NCBI GenBank assembly: GCA_963921795.1 | Contig: OY997652.1 | Coordinates: forward strand, 21,098,178 to 21,162,177 | Length of the DNA: 64,000 nucleotides | Direction of reading: 5' to 3' | DNA from: Nannobrachium achirus | Taxonomy: Eukaryota; Chordata; Actinopteri; Myctophiformes; Myctophidae | Shown here: positions 1 to 11,759 of the stretch, piece after piece | Position numbering within the stretch: the stretch's first letter is position 1 | How the letters are laid out: each line of letters opens with the position of its first letter | Program-made: the position numbers and the translations under genes | The notes under the pieces: model-generated | The model's database searches: none | Told to the model about the DNA's origin: nothing | Seen by the model: only the letters and a program-made list of their open reading frames with translations

Positions 1-540
1 CTTTAGTCTTGTTCAGTCAAACAAGACCTGGTCTCTGAAGCTCTGCTGCCTCGTTACTGACATCAGTAAAGAGGGCTGGCGCAGACGTCACCAATACCCG
101 GAATGAACACCATCACTCAATCACCTCTAAGAAAAGCCAAGGAGGACTTTGAGGTTACAGCTATATTCCACTTCCCCTGCCCAGTTAGGAAGCAGTGACA
201 TCAACAACAGTGAGTCACCTCCATAATCAATACAGACAGCCGTCATAGGATCATCATTACCCCCACAGCTATACTGTACAGTGTACAGAAGGCACGTAAG
301 CACACACTACAGGAGTCAGGATTGTCTCTTCTGCTCTCTATGATGTTTTACAGTATACACCAATTCTATACTCTCTAAACTTTACAACATTCACGCTCAT
401 CTGTTTTGAGGGAGTCAATCCCTCTTATTACACAAGAGTTCAATGGAAGTCTGGCTAAGCCTGGAAATGACATCATCGACACTGAAAGCCTTGGTGAGAC
501 AGAGAGAGAAGAAAATAAGATGTATCGTAAAGTGTTCTGT
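1..540. repeat. Left copy of a 540-bp identical direct repeat
   Basis: This block matches 5100-5639 base for base over 540 positions (offset 5099). It is cut by the window edge, so its true left end is unknown. It ends after GTGTTCTGT, where the two copies diverge at once. No coding sequence was recognised in it. A recent tandem duplication of about 5.1 kb or an assembly artefact are both possible. Confidence 0.95.
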
Positions 541-3185
541 GCCGTGTCTGTGCCGTGTCGGCACTCTGTTTGGATGGTAGACAGACCCAACATGTGGTTG
601 GCGCACCCACTCAGTATGGTTAGTACCAAAAGGCACCTACCCCAGAGGGGTAGCTAGAAAGGTCAAGGTAGGGTACTGTGGCCCATTGAGAAATTCAAAT
701 ATAAACAAATGAAAAAATGTATTTAATAATCTAGTTTACGAGTTCTCGCTAGACTCTGAGCGCCGTAATCTTACAAGGCAGCTGGTCTCAAGAGACTGCA
801 TCAGTCTGAGAGCCTGCAAGCAGCTTCACATTATCCTTCGTCGTACGACAGTGTCATGCGCCGAACACGTTGTGGGCTTGTAGATCTGCTGTCTGTCTTT
901 CCCACTTGACACCATTGTACAAGCATAAATCAGGTACTCCCCTCCCTTCCTGTAAACACACAGACTCAACAACAACTAGTTTCGTTCCCAGCCTTTTTTC
1001 ATGCTTAACGTCAACGCTCAACAGTCGGTAGAAAGCAGCATCAAAATTATAACATAGGTTAAGTGGAAACGGGCGATCGATTTGGTAGTGATGGATGGCA
1101 GACACTTTACAATCACACTCGACCAAAAAAGCGATGTAAAAACTAGTTTGGATTGTCCCTCACGGTTAAACTGCCTCCTTGTCATATATTCTCTTCCTTC
1201 ATCTAATTCAAATAAAAATGTTGAATGAATCTGACAGAATAGATTGTTTTTAGTATAATTTCCTGTTTCAGGTAAAGTTGTTCCATCACACACACACAAT
1301 GAGGACACTCAGAGCAATGCTTGTCCATTCTCCAGACACGTCTGGGCGTAGACTAAACCATTACATTACCTAAGCTTATTAAAATGAGGCTATAGAATAA
1401 GATGAGTATAAATCATTCATTTGATCAAGCAAGAGAGCGCGCTTCTCAGCACCAACCGTGGCCAGCTCATAGATAGAACGAAAGAGATTTCTATGGTTTT
1501 TGAATGAGGTTTTACTGCTTAAAATAGTTTTAAAAATACACATTTGAAATACGATAGGTTCGGAATGGATCAAAAGATAATGTATCGCTTCCTTCCTATA
1601 TATATATATGTCCTTCCTTCCTCAAATGACGTCCGCAACAGACACCACAACTATAATGACAACGACAGTGGTGAACGATATCAATGGGAGCACTTTCAAA
1701 GCAATTTGATGAACGGTAGAAACAATGGCAAGCCAATCAAGATCCATGACCTTCCAAATGTTACATTTTCAGACAGGGAATCACGTTCAACACAGAAGGT
1801 CATCAGTGTACTGTGGACGCTGGACGCTCACATTATTAGTTTTGGGAATCTATGACCAAAACTCCTTACCTAGGGTTTGGAAGTCACTTTGGAAGTGACG
1901 TGGGGATGGGAAACTGATAAATGTCCCCTGATTAGGCCACGCGGGCGGCGTATCATGTTTTCCATATAGAGGCCCGCCCCTGAGTTTACACATCATGTGG
2001 AATCGCGTGCTCCTCCTTTAGTTGCTCCAAGTAGCCCCCCTTGTTTGGTTTGGGAAGGGTGATATATGTCACGGAAGGTATTTGGCCGGGCGGCGCCATG
2101 CTGTCTGCACGTATTTTAGTGCCCTCGCCATAGCATAGATGCGGAATCGAGCACCACTGCCCACTAGCCCTCCCTTGTTTGTGCCTTTTTCGACGCTTAC
2201 TATGGAATGTCGAGATAATGGTTCTTCGAAACAGCGCCCTCCCTGCTTTTTAGGTTTCATAGGGGGAGTGGTCTTCCTTTCTCCCTGTGTTTCTTATGTA
2301 GGCGCTGGTGCCTGGCTGTTCTCCGTATAGTTAATACAGCGTACACAGTACACTATCGTTTTAATCACGTTCAGAGCGATTTTTTGGACTATAGAGACAT
2401 TGACAGCCAAGAAAAATCCATCAGAAGGACTTCGCCGTCGGAAAGTTCACTTATTATTAAGCACCGCTGTGATATACGCAGTATACGGAGCTTCAGTAGC
2501 CTACCTCGCCTCATCTAAGCCTACTCCTGCCTCAAAACCTCTGGAATAAAACGGGACCCAATTTTGCTCTTTACTTTGACCACATATTCAGTCTACACTA
2601 CACCAAATCTATTTTTGCCAATCTATGCAGTGCCACAAATCAACAAGCTCGCAATTGGGTTTGTTCCCCCTGGCATGATAGGATATAGAAGTCGGAGTTC
2701 AAGTGGTTTGTAATCAGAGTCAGATTAATATATTCCCCGCAAATTACACAAGCACTGGCTGAGATGGAGATCTGTCGAGTTACACAAGCATGAAATGAGA
2801 TCGGAGATCTGTTTTTCTCTCCATTCAGAGTGGTGTTATTGCTTTAATGGTTACATTTACATATCTCTGCAAATCTCCCGTTTCATTGGTATAGAAAAAT
2901 AGCAGATACACAAGCTCACAGACACACACGTGTGTGCATTTCATTTATAGAGCAGATCGCTCACACTGAACGCTCCGCCGTCACTCCTCCGTCCTCCCAC
3001 GCTTGTGGATGAAACCACGGCGAGAGTACTTGCAGATTTGCCCAAAAGACGCCGAAACGAAACGTCATTTAGCCAACAATGGAGCAAGGTAAATTAGTTG
3101 ACGAGTATCATCATGCACTTTGCAGCACTGTGTGTAACGGGTTGATGTCAGCAAAGAAAAGGTAGAACGCAATGCATGTTTTGAC
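541..3185. other. No gene seen; unique-looking DNA with hairpin fragments
   Basis: No supported gene. A half copy of the dispersed hairpin lies at about 865-892 (ACACGTTGTGGGCTTGTAGATC). A degenerate copy at 2894-2945 keeps the left arm but has a CA/GT palindrome in place of the usual loop. The short frames here have no recognisable domain. Confidence 0.5.
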
Positions 3186-3260
3186 TCAGGGGCGTCAATT
3201 GGGTATGGCAGGGGTATGCAGCTGCCATACCCTGGGTCCAGGGGGGAAGATAAAAGTTAG
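3186..3260 (+). mobile_element. End of a DNA transposon, CAGGGGCGTCAATTGGG terminus
   Basis: The block begins CAGGGGCGTCAATTGGGTAT, a terminus of the CAGGGG type used by hAT-like elements. A loosely inverted match (GTCGACGCCCC) lies at 5090-5100, just before the right copy of the duplicated block. The element could therefore span 3186-5100, but the interior is not recognised and the pairing is weak. Confidence 0.4.
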
Positions 3261-3535
3261 TTCTGAATAAATATGAATCCATGAATGTCTCTTTGTCTAT
3301 CTGTGCTGGTTACTATGTTGGTAAATTACAGTAAAATAACTACAAATGCAAAGTTTAACAAAATGGACACTTTAACAAGGTATTATGCAGATTACACCCC
3401 CCCCCCCGGACCCCCCTGCGGCTTAACACTTTAAGAAAACAACAAGCACCCAAAACTTTCTATCAAAAAACATTTGATTCTAGTTATTGTTAAATCTTTG
3501 TGTGATAGGAACTTTCCCCCCCCCCCTTTCTTATA

Positions 3536-3648
3536 TTAACAACTTGAACCCTAGCGTCCATATTCTGAGAACTATAGCCAAATATAGCAGATCTACAAGC
3601 TCACAACGCCTCGCGCTGCGAGGCGTTGTGAGCTTGTAGATTGGCTAC
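3536..3648. repeat. Dispersed hairpin copy with a TTAAC left end
   Basis: The left end reads TTAACAACTTGAACCC. The hairpin at 3584-3648 has near-perfect arms: AGATCTACAAGCTCACAACG continues as CCTCGC, and the right arm reads GCGAGGCGTTGTGAGCTTG then TAGATT. The unpaired centre is only 2-4 bases. This is one of the best-preserved copies in the window. Confidence 0.85.
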
Positions 3649-3880
3649 TTTTGGCAAAGAGCTTTGGAGGGGGAAAAGAGCAGACTATAAAGGCATGTTT
3701 TCACTACAGTTCCGGAATGTTTCCTGCAAAATAATTAGCATAATGATTTTCAACTTGCCGGGAGTTTAGTTTTTTGGGTGTTTTCACATAAGCAAAAATG
3801 CTGGCATAGCCATAAAATACCTCGTTTTCAACTTTAAAACTACATGCATCGCCACATCAGCTAATTGAAAAAAATATTCA

Positions 3881-3900
3881 TTATCTACAAGCTCACAACA
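3881..3900 (+). repeat. Half copy of the dispersed hairpin
   Basis: Only the left arm is present (TTATCTACAAGCTCACAACA). No right arm follows. Confidence 0.6.
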
Positions 3901-4342
3901 AATAAAACGAAACCAGCAACTATCATATACAAGCAACTTTACAGAAATGAAGCCCGGAGTCGCTTATATTAGCAGACATGGCAACACTTGGACTGAAAGA
4001 AAGAAGAAAGAAGAAAAAAAAGAAAAAAAAAAGAAAAACACCCTCCCCAGTTTGGTGCGTTCACTGCAGGGGCATCGGTGCCTGTCCTGTCTCTTCTCTC
4101 TCTCACTCTGAATGCTACAAATGGATTTACTAAAACAAAATATTCTTCATGCTCAGCAACAACAACACATAAGGTCCGTTCAGAAAGGATCTCATCTAAT
4201 GCAACGTGTTGCACCTGTGGGCTTTAGATTAGCTGCGGTCTGTGGACTCGCTCGCTGCTCAAAAGACTTTTAGGCTAATCATCACACGACAACGACGATA
4301 AACTAATGATGCACCTTTTGTTGAGAACAGCTTCTTTCTTTC

Positions 4343-4386
4343 GGAACCTCTCCAGTCCCTCCGCAGATAGCGGAGGAAGAGGTTCC
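4343..4386. repeat. Short imperfect hairpin
   Basis: GGAACCTCT...CCTCCGC pairs with GCGGAGG...AAGAGGTTCC around a loop of about 5 bases. It is unrelated in sequence to the dispersed hairpin family. Function unknown. Confidence 0.6.
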
Positions 4387-4455
4387 AAAAGGAGCTGGCG
4401 TTAAGAAATCATTGCACTTTTGCAGGCAGCCAGCCATGGTCACAATGCGACTCTA

Positions 4456-4530
4456 CTCTTCTATAGCCTAAATAATTATATCCCTAATGCAAGGACTCTA
4501 TAGCCTAAATAATTATACCCCAAATGCAAG
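4456..4530. repeat. Two-copy tandem repeat, about 40 bp unit
   Basis: CTATAGCCTAAATAATTATA followed by CCCYAAATGCAAGG occurs twice in direct orientation with small differences. Confidence 0.7.
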
Positions 4531-5099
4531 GTGAAGCTGTATTATATTTCTACTGTATATCCCATTCACATTCAGATCGTTTTCAATCCCAAATACAATG
4601 CTTTAACTGTTATCATTGGCTCCTTACGCACCTGCTTGTCAAAAAAACGTCAAAAATAATGGTATGCGTTTTCACAGAAGGGAAATTTGTATTCTCACGG
4701 TACTTTCAGCAAAAATTACTAGGTATTTTGCCGTCAAGTTTCGGACTCCAAAACTCCCGGAATACAAAATAAGTGGCCGTTTTCACATGGCGTGAATTTC
4801 AAAATTGCCGTCATTTTTGACAAGACTTCCAGAAGTTTTGCTCAGTGAAAACGGGGCATAAGTATAGTGAAAGGTCAAGTTTATTAAGTATTGACCGTTC
4901 AAGTGGTTAAATATCTGAAAACAGGCATTAACATGAATCCAAAATACACAGTTGATCTACTGTCAAACAATGAAACTATATCTATGAACCGATTGTGGGG
5001 GTCCCTGCTTCATCTCTCTCTCAACTAAGGGGTCCTTGGCCTGAAAACATTGAAGACCCCTGGTTTGGTTCTATCATTCTTGGTGTGGAGTCGACGCCC

Positions 5100-5639
5100 C
5101 TTTAGTCTTGTTCAGTCAAACAAGACCTGGTCTCTGAAGCTCTGCTGCCTCGTTACTGACATCAGTAAAGAGGGCTGGCGCAGACGTCACCAATACCCGG
5201 AATGAACACCATCACTCAATCACCTCTAAGAAAAGCCAAGGAGGACTTTGAGGTTACAGCTATATTCCACTTCCCCTGCCCAGTTAGGAAGCAGTGACAT
5301 CAACAACAGTGAGTCACCTCCATAATCAATACAGACAGCCGTCATAGGATCATCATTACCCCCACAGCTATACTGTACAGTGTACAGAAGGCACGTAAGC
5401 ACACACTACAGGAGTCAGGATTGTCTCTTCTGCTCTCTATGATGTTTTACAGTATACACCAATTCTATACTCTCTAAACTTTACAACATTCACGCTCATC
5501 TGTTTTGAGGGAGTCAATCCCTCTTATTACACAAGAGTTCAATGGAAGTCTGGCTAAGCCTGGAAATGACATCATCGACACTGAAAGCCTTGGTGAGACA
5601 GAGAGAGAAGAAAATAAGATGTATCGTAAAGTGTTCTGT
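5100..5639. repeat. Right copy of the 540-bp identical direct repeat
   Basis: Identical to 1-540. The base run just before it, GTCGACGCCCC, resembles an inverted transposon end (see 3186). After 5639 the sequence differs completely from that following 540. Confidence 0.95.
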
Positions 5640-6350
5640 CATAATCGTGAATCTTTAATGACCAGCATTCCCTCCACCACCAAAGATGTAGGAGCAACAA
5701 TTCTTTCCTGACTGGCTGCCTCTACCCATGCAGTTACAAGACAAGTGATGTCATTATTAGCTGTGAGGCATTTGTGACTGAATGTGGCTTGTAACAGAGT
5801 GAGTGACAGAAATTCTTTTCTTCTTCTTAGGCCTACAGTACTATATATACTTTCAAAATGTTTGAAAATATATAACACGTTGTGAGCCTATACATAGTGA
5901 CAAGCCCAAATAGGGGAGCCAGTTTTAAAGTGGTAACTGTAAGTGAACAAGCCTAGGCCATCCAAGGACAGGAATTTGCTAATAATGATGCAAGTCTCTA
6001 AATGGTTTTAACACAGCAGCACATATTGATGGTTTAGTGGCATTATACAATGAATTCTCCCCACATATTTCTGTTTTGCTACTGCTATTGTACCGTACTG
6101 GCTCTCCTACCACTGAGGAGCCCTCACTGGGAGGACATAGTGCATCCGTCCTACTCCTACCTTTCAACACCCCCCATTGACAGGTGGCAGGCTGCCCATT
6201 GGGGTTACCGGTTCAACATCAAAGACATCTTTGTGTTGACGGTTACTTTACCCATGCACGACCCGAGTGCCTGCTTGTCCATCTTTATTTAAAATATCAG
6301 TATGCAACAAGACAAAAATGCCTCCCTCTTATACCAAAACTCAAACATAC
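5640..6350. other. No gene seen
   Basis: Unique-looking sequence without recognised domains. A weak half hairpin (ACACGTTGTGAGCCTATAC) lies at about 5874-5897. Confidence 0.4.
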
Positions 6351-6357
6351 AGACATA

Positions 6358-6376
6358 CACACGCGCACACACACGC

Positions 6377-6454
<78 letters not shown>
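6358..6454. repeat. (CA)n microsatellite
   Basis: About 95 bp of CA dinucleotides, interrupted by CG steps at the left end. Open frames here read only Thr-His or Val-Cys repeats and are not genes. Confidence 0.98.
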
Positions 6455-6455
<1 letters not shown>

Positions 6456-6727
6456 AATAACACCCAGTGTGTGGCTGCTCATATGAGCTTGTCCAAACCT
6501 GTTGAGGGACTGACGGGTTACTTGACAGATTGACCAGCCTCTTGTTCAGTACAGGTGTGATCTCTACAGGACAGCTGGTCAGACCCTTCAGCAGCCCTTA
6601 CACACAGAACAGGTTGACATGGGGGTGACAGATAATGAGGCGCTGCCTACAGGATGCAGGAGACGCTATGCTTGGGGTCACCCTCACAGCTGTCAACTCA
6701 ACTCCTTAAGTAATGGGTAAACCTGTG

Positions 6728-6733
6728 CGTTGT

Positions 6734-6800
<67 letters not shown>
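6728..6800. repeat. (GT)n microsatellite
   Basis: GT repeats with a GCGT-rich left edge. It lies about 275 bp from the (CA)n tract at 6358-6454, in the opposite strand sense. Confidence 0.97.
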
Positions 6801-6803
<3 letters not shown>

Positions 6804-7140
6804 CCTTTCGTGGATTCTAAAAAAAATGACAGCAGGAGACAAAGAGGTCACAGTGCCAGCTGTTAAGTAGGGAGGAGGACAGATGAAAGAAAACCGGGAG
6901 ACTGAAAATGGCGAGAAAGAGAGAGTGAATAAATCGCAAAGGACATTCCAAAGTGGGTAAAAGGGGTTAATTAAGTTAAGCTGAATGCCTCTGCTCAATA
7001 AAAGAGGACCTGATGTCTTCAAAGACCACATTAGCGGAAAATAAATGATGTGTGGGGAATTAGTTGGAGGTACTATGTTATCCTACTGGCAGCGAGCACA
7101 AGGAATCAGTCCAGGGGTTTATAAAATTAAACCTGTAGAC

Positions 7141-7415
7141 CAGGGTTCCCCAATTAGTTTTCCCCAAGGGCAGAATTACGTCCAGGGTACCAAGCCGAGG
7201 GCCACAGCATTGCAGGGGGCGACGGTGGTGTTCCCGCTACTACAGCGACAGTTCAGATATCGCTGTTGTCGGGTGAAAATCTTGTGTCCAAAAACCGTTC
7301 GTTTTGCATTTATCATTTTAAAAATGATTTAAACTAGTGAAAACAGCCGATCTACAAGCACACAACGCCTCGCGGTGCGAGGCGTTGTGTGCTTGTAGAT
7401 CGTCTGTTTTCACGG
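7141..7415 (+). mobile_element. hAT-type MITE, 5' part, carrying a hairpin
   Basis: It starts CAGGGTTCCCCAATTAG and matches the intact element at 9560-9933 over its first 130 bases or so. It then follows the element at 42098-42525 (GTTGTCGGGTG...AAACTAGTGAAAACAGC) into a hairpin at 7337-7413. That hairpin carries GCACAC/GTGTGC in its arms instead of the usual GCTCAC/GTGAGC. No matching 3' end (TTGGGGAACCCTG) follows, so the element is truncated or recombined. Confidence 0.75.
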
Positions 7416-7972
7416 CTAGCCTCCCAGAGCCATGCCAAAAGCTTGTGTCTTTGAATACACTGACATAGCAGACACACTACCAAAATGACCCAACAAGCGC
7501 TACAGCACACTTCATGGAATAGCAAATAGTTTTAAATCTGTTAATTAAAACCACCCAGCAAAAACGATATACATTTATTTAGCGCTCAAAATAGCCACTA
7601 GTGTCCCCAAAGAGTTGTAATTCCTTCTCTAGTGGCACACACAAAAGCTACAGTACCACTCATAGTATTAGAGTTACTGAGATAGACTACCGAATGGTCT
7701 CATCCGGTGTGAATCTCTCTCACTCAAAAATAGCCCAAGAGTGATGTGAAGGGTTAATGTGGTATTTATATACAGGAAATGATTAAATTCTTAGAAAGAA
7801 GCCACTTTGTGCCTATGATCAAAAAATACACTTGATTCTCAGGATTGCAATAAATGGATGCAGACACGCAGCTTCGTTTTAAAGGTTTTTTTGAAAAGCA
7901 CTTTGTAACTGTTGATATATTAAGTTGTTGTTATTACTAGTTAATAATATTACTCTGGACACCGAGTTACAT

Positions 7973-7975
<3 letters not shown>

Positions 7976-8024
<49 letters not shown>

Positions 8025-8056
8025 TGTGCGTGTGTGCGTGCGTGCGTGCGCGCACG
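7976..8056. repeat. (GT)n/(GCGT)n microsatellite
   Basis: GT dinucleotides grade into GTGC steps. The tract ends directly at the MITE that starts at 8057, and short CA steps resume just beyond that MITE at 8390. The element therefore probably inserted into the microsatellite. Confidence 0.95.
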
Positions 8057-8388
8057 CACTAGGGCATTAACAACTTGTTTGCAAGTCGACTCGACTCAGT
8101 AAAAAGTTGAGTTGAAATCGACTTTATTGTTTCATGATGTCATCACATTGACCGCGGGTCAAAACCCAAAACCCTGTCCTTAATTCCATTGAATTAACAG
8201 TTGGAAAAGGAGAGAATCATTCTGTCCTTGACAATAAGCAATTCTGTTTGAATGAAATAATGATAAAAAAAGAAAAGAAAAAGGTTTTCGATTGTTTTTT
8301 GTTTATTTCGACTTTCCCTGGTGGGAGTCGACTTGTATTCTGAAGTCGATTGAGTGGACTTGTCGACTTTTTGGTTAATGCCCTAGTG
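8057..8388. mobile_element. 332-bp MITE with 15-bp terminal inverted repeats
   Basis: The ends CACTAGGGCATTAAC and GTTAATGCCCTAGTG are perfect inverses. The interior has several GTCGACT motifs and no coding potential. Flanking CA/GT steps hide the target duplication, so the superfamily is not settled; hAT is likely. Confidence 0.85.
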
Positions 8389-8755
8389 TACACACACACA
8401 GTATATCATATCTGCATTGTCTATAAGTGACCTTGCCTGTACAGCGCACACATCTGTCTATAAAAATGAGAACATAGTGAGCGACACAGAGTCTGCTGCA
8501 CTGTAAAACTACAACCACAGAGGAGCAAGTGCCAAGTATCATATCTCCGCAGGCAAGACCTGCTGTGGTGCAAGAGAAAGGAATGCAAGCCTCAGGCACG
8601 TGAGACAAGCAGCGGGGGACAAAATGGAGAGGAAAGATTGAAAAACGCAACAGGAAATAGTTAAGTGCTTAGTGAATTATTTATACACTCCATTGTAGTG
8701 GGGTCTTTCCTTGGCTGTGCTCCATTCCGTGTGGCACAACCCTCATTAGCTCCTA

Positions 8756-8863
8756 TTAACCACTTTAAACCCGGTGTCCATATCGCGATCCAATGCAACA
8801 TGTTGTGACTGTGAGGTTGTAGATAGCCTATCTTTGCTATTCGCCGTATGACTAACTGTTAAG
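8756..8863. repeat. Diverged copy of the TTAACCACTT hairpin element
   Basis: Left end TTAACCACTTTAAACCC, decayed centre (ACATGTTGTGACTGTGAGGTTGTAGAT without a matched left arm), then GCTATTCGCCGTATGAC. The last part matches the right side of the copies at 23333 and 27984. Confidence 0.6.
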
Positions 8864-8926
8864 CGATTCAGATTACAGGCCAAATTAAGTGTCATCTGTC
8901 CCACAGCCCAAACTGGTCCTCAAGGG

Positions 8927-9185
8927 CAGTGGTTCTCAACCAAATTATTTTGGGGGGTCCCCAGATGACTAACTTAATGTGCAAAACTGTTTTCCCACTC
9001 AACAGAAAACACACCAACATCAGGTTTAAGTGTATAGCATATTTCTTAAGTGACAATTTAAGGACTTTTAGAAATTGTGAAAATAGCCAGTTTTGTACAA
9101 GATGTAATGCCTCAACTGTTAGTGCTCGCCAGTTCAAATATTATTATTTGGGGGTGTCGCGGCCTGAAAAGTTTGAGAACCACTG
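8927..9185. mobile_element. hAT (Charlie-like) MITE, 259 bp, hairpin absent
   Basis: Ends are CAGTGGTTCTCAACC and TTTGAGAACCACTG. It is flanked by the 8-bp target duplication CTCAAGGG/CTCAAGGA (8919-8926 and 9186-9193, one mismatch), the hallmark of hAT insertion. It is related to the element at 45583-46012 but lacks the hairpin found there, so it serves as an empty-site comparison. Confidence 0.92.
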
Positions 9186-9559
9186 CTCAAGGATGGCAGG
9201 AAAGGGAACAACCATCGGAATGGAACATGTCCCTGGTTAATGGCTGAATTGAAGAGTAATGGAGGAGGTAGTACCGTGGTCGACTTCCAGTTTTCCTGCT
9301 GTGCTGTCTGAGTACTCAATTTAACAATGAGCCACAGGAAGGAGCAAAAAGAAAAAGAGATACGCGCTGTGATGATGGAGTACAGCCAGTCAAATGACCT
9401 TGTGAACAGATGCATCCATCACAGCCCAACAAGATGGTTATCACTCAGACTTATGACGGTTTGCAGGGTGTATATCTGAAAGGCCTTACTTCATTTTAGT
9501 AGCCAGTTACAGTAGGTCACTACCCCTACCTAAGAAGTGGACAGAAATATACTGTATAG

Positions 9560-9933
9560 CAGGGTTCCCCAAATAGTTTTCCCCAAGGTCCGAATTATGT
9601 CTAGGGTACCAAGCAGAGGGCCACAACATTGCAGGGGGCGACGGTGGCGTTTCCGCTACTCCAGCAACAGTTCAGATATCGTCACTGTCGGGCAGAAACC
9701 TCGTATCTCCAAGTTTCAAATGTGTACGTTTTTTTGGTAAAGCAAAGCCCTGCTTCATCATACAAGATCGTCGCACAAAACTAGTGAAAACAGCCGTTTT
9801 AGTACATTTTTTAGATGATATACTAGTGTTGTTGCTGCTCTTATACTACCATTATTACTGGGGTTGGTGGGGGCCAGACAGTAGCCCCCCGCGGGCCGCA
9901 AATGCCCCGCGGGCCGCCTATTGGGGAACCCTG
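9560..9933. mobile_element. hAT-type MITE, 374 bp, hairpin absent
   Basis: Ends are CAGGGTTCCCCAAATAG and TTGGGGAACCCTG, with flanks CTGTATAG/CTGTATAT (8 bp, one mismatch). At 9784 it reads ACTAGTGAAAACAGCCGTTTT, where relatives at 7337 and 42341 carry the hairpin after ACTAGTGAAAACAGC. Confidence 0.9.
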
Positions 9934-9954
9934 CTGTATATAATACAACCAAGG

Positions 9955-11070
9955 TTTTCAAACTATTTGACGGTACCCCAAGTAGGGTTGCGGGAAGGTG
10001 GCGTAGGGTCGCGCATTGACAACTGAAAAAGCTAAATGTATAAATTCACATTAAGTCTGTTGTATTTGTTTATTCTATTACGGTTCTGGCTACAAATATA
10101 GTCTGTATAGGCCTACTGTATGCATCCATTTACAAATGAATGTGTCCAGAAAAACTGGACACAGCTAACTGGACACAGCTAATTTTGTGTCTTGATAAGC
10201 AATCACAATGTTGTAAATGCATTTTCTCATAAATATTCCTATTCAAGGCAACCAATACTCAACATATCAGACCAAGTGTTCATTTTGTGATGAAATCGCC
10301 ACATTTGGTGGATGTACTAATAGATGTATTTGGAACAAAATGGTTGGTCATCTGGCAACAGATATTTTGGAAATGTTTTATGTGAAGCCCAATGATGACA
10401 CAATCCCCCAAAACCAGCTGAAAACTTTGTTTGTTTTCTCAAGAACAAAGTAAGGCAAGTAAAGAGAAGTAGCAGCTGATATCAACGAAAAGTGATGTGG
10501 AGCTGTTCTCTTGACTGCACTATATTAGCTGTGAGTGTCAATCAAGAGATGCAAACCTGGAAGACTCATTTCAGCACGAGAACTAAACATGGCCACCAAG
10601 GTTTCCATCCGTTATTTGAACAGCTCAACATTACTTTTCATTGTGAGCTGCTGCTTCACCTTGCTGTATTTATGTTTTTGTGCAAAACAACAACCAACTG
10701 CTGGTAGATATTTTGGAAAAACTAGAGCTTCATGCCTGAGGTTTTTCCATATTTTATCACAGGTTACAAATCATAATGAAAATATGATCTTCAACTTGCT
10801 CTTTGACAACCTAATTAACGTTCAGCAATGAGATATGGATCCTTGGCTCAATATTATCAGAATCAGATAATGATGTAACAATTTTTCAACAACCACAAAT
10901 ATTATATCTCTTCAGTAAGCAAAATAATCAGTCATAGTCAAGACATTATTGTGATGATAATGTATATAATGTATATACATGATCTTCAATGCTGCCAATA
11001 CCATTTTAACCACATGTACCCTACTGGCGTCCGTCTGGCTTGGGCATGTCATAATAACAGAAAATATTGT
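9955..11070. other. No supported gene
   Basis: AT-rich sequence. Short frames at 10217-10453 and 10492-10831 contain a Cys-x2-Cys pair but no convincing zinc-finger spacing. They might be decayed transposon coding sequence. Confidence 0.35.
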
Positions 11071-11077
11071 ACACTCA

Positions 11078-11117
11078 CATCTACAAGCTCACAACGTGTT
11101 TTGAGCTTGTGGATGGG
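11078..11117. repeat. Short hairpin copy
   Basis: CATCTACAAGCTCACAACG is followed within a few bases by TTTTGAGCTTGTGGATGGG. The inner GC-rich stem is missing, so only the outer stem is left. Confidence 0.75.
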
Positions 11118-11554
11118 CTATGTGTTGCTATTTGGTATACACGAAGGTTTGAAGTGGGTCATTTGAAAACACAAACTGTATGCAGTCAGTGTACTATGCA
11201 CATGTCTGTCCATCGGTGGCTGGTGGTAAAGCAGGTTCATCACATATGGGTCAATGATTAAGAGTAGACCACATATCAATGGTGTGATATTGGCTTGTAT
11301 GGGAAATAGAAGGCCTGGTCAACCATGGCTAATAGAGCATGGCCAGAGGACACAGGCTACCCATAATGCAGATCCATAAAACAAAACAGTAGCAGATCTA
11401 TAACAACCACTGTAGGACCACAGTTGGAACAGTGGCCAGAGGATTTTTTTTGGAGCCGTGTGCAGAGCACATGAGCTCCCTCTGTGTGGCAATGTGTGTC
11501 CTGTCTCACCAGAGTCTGTGTCCAGTCGAGTTTGAACAGGATCTGCCCATGCGC

Positions 11555-11752
11555 AATTCTTTGGATGGGATTTATGTCACTTTGAAGTGAGCCGATTTTT
11601 TGGATGGGATTTATGTCACTTTGAAGTGAGCCGATTTTTTGGATGGGATTTATGTCACTTTGAAGTGAGCCGATTTTTTGGATGGGATTTATGTCACTTT
11701 GAAGTGAGCCGATTTTTTGGATGGGATTTATGTCACTTTGAAGTGAGCCGAA
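11555..11752 (+). repeat. 39-bp minisatellite, five copies
   Basis: The unit TTTTTTGGATGGGATTTATG plus TCACTTTGAAGTGAGCCGA is repeated five times with almost no divergence. Because 39 is a multiple of three, a frame stays open (SRFFGWDLCHFEV per unit). No start context or homology supports a protein. Each unit contains the small inverted repeat CACTTTGAAGTG. Confidence 0.93.
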
Positions 11753-11759
11753 TCTCTGG

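Noticed and set aside
1816-2330. GC-richer stretch with small frames as an exon
   Set aside because: No splice borders, homology or start context.
3584-3648. Dispersed hairpin as a microRNA gene or a transcription terminator
   Set aside because: There are many copies inside transposons, and the very GC-rich symmetric stem with a tiny loop is unlike a typical microRNA precursor. Nothing here is a bacterial terminator.
35-5639. The 540-bp direct repeats as a pair of long terminal repeats
   Set aside because: No TG...CA termini at the shared edge, no primer site or coding remains between them, and the left end is outside the window.
6184-6533. Thr-His and Val-Cys repeat proteins over CA/GT tracts (also at 17146, 29386, 34896, 36042, 50409 and 58951)
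   Set aside because: These frames exist only because dinucleotide repeats lack stops.
10217-10453. Possible zinc-finger (BED-like) transposase fragment
   Set aside because: One Cys-x2-Cys pair and a His are present, but the spacing and surrounding residues do not fit well enough.
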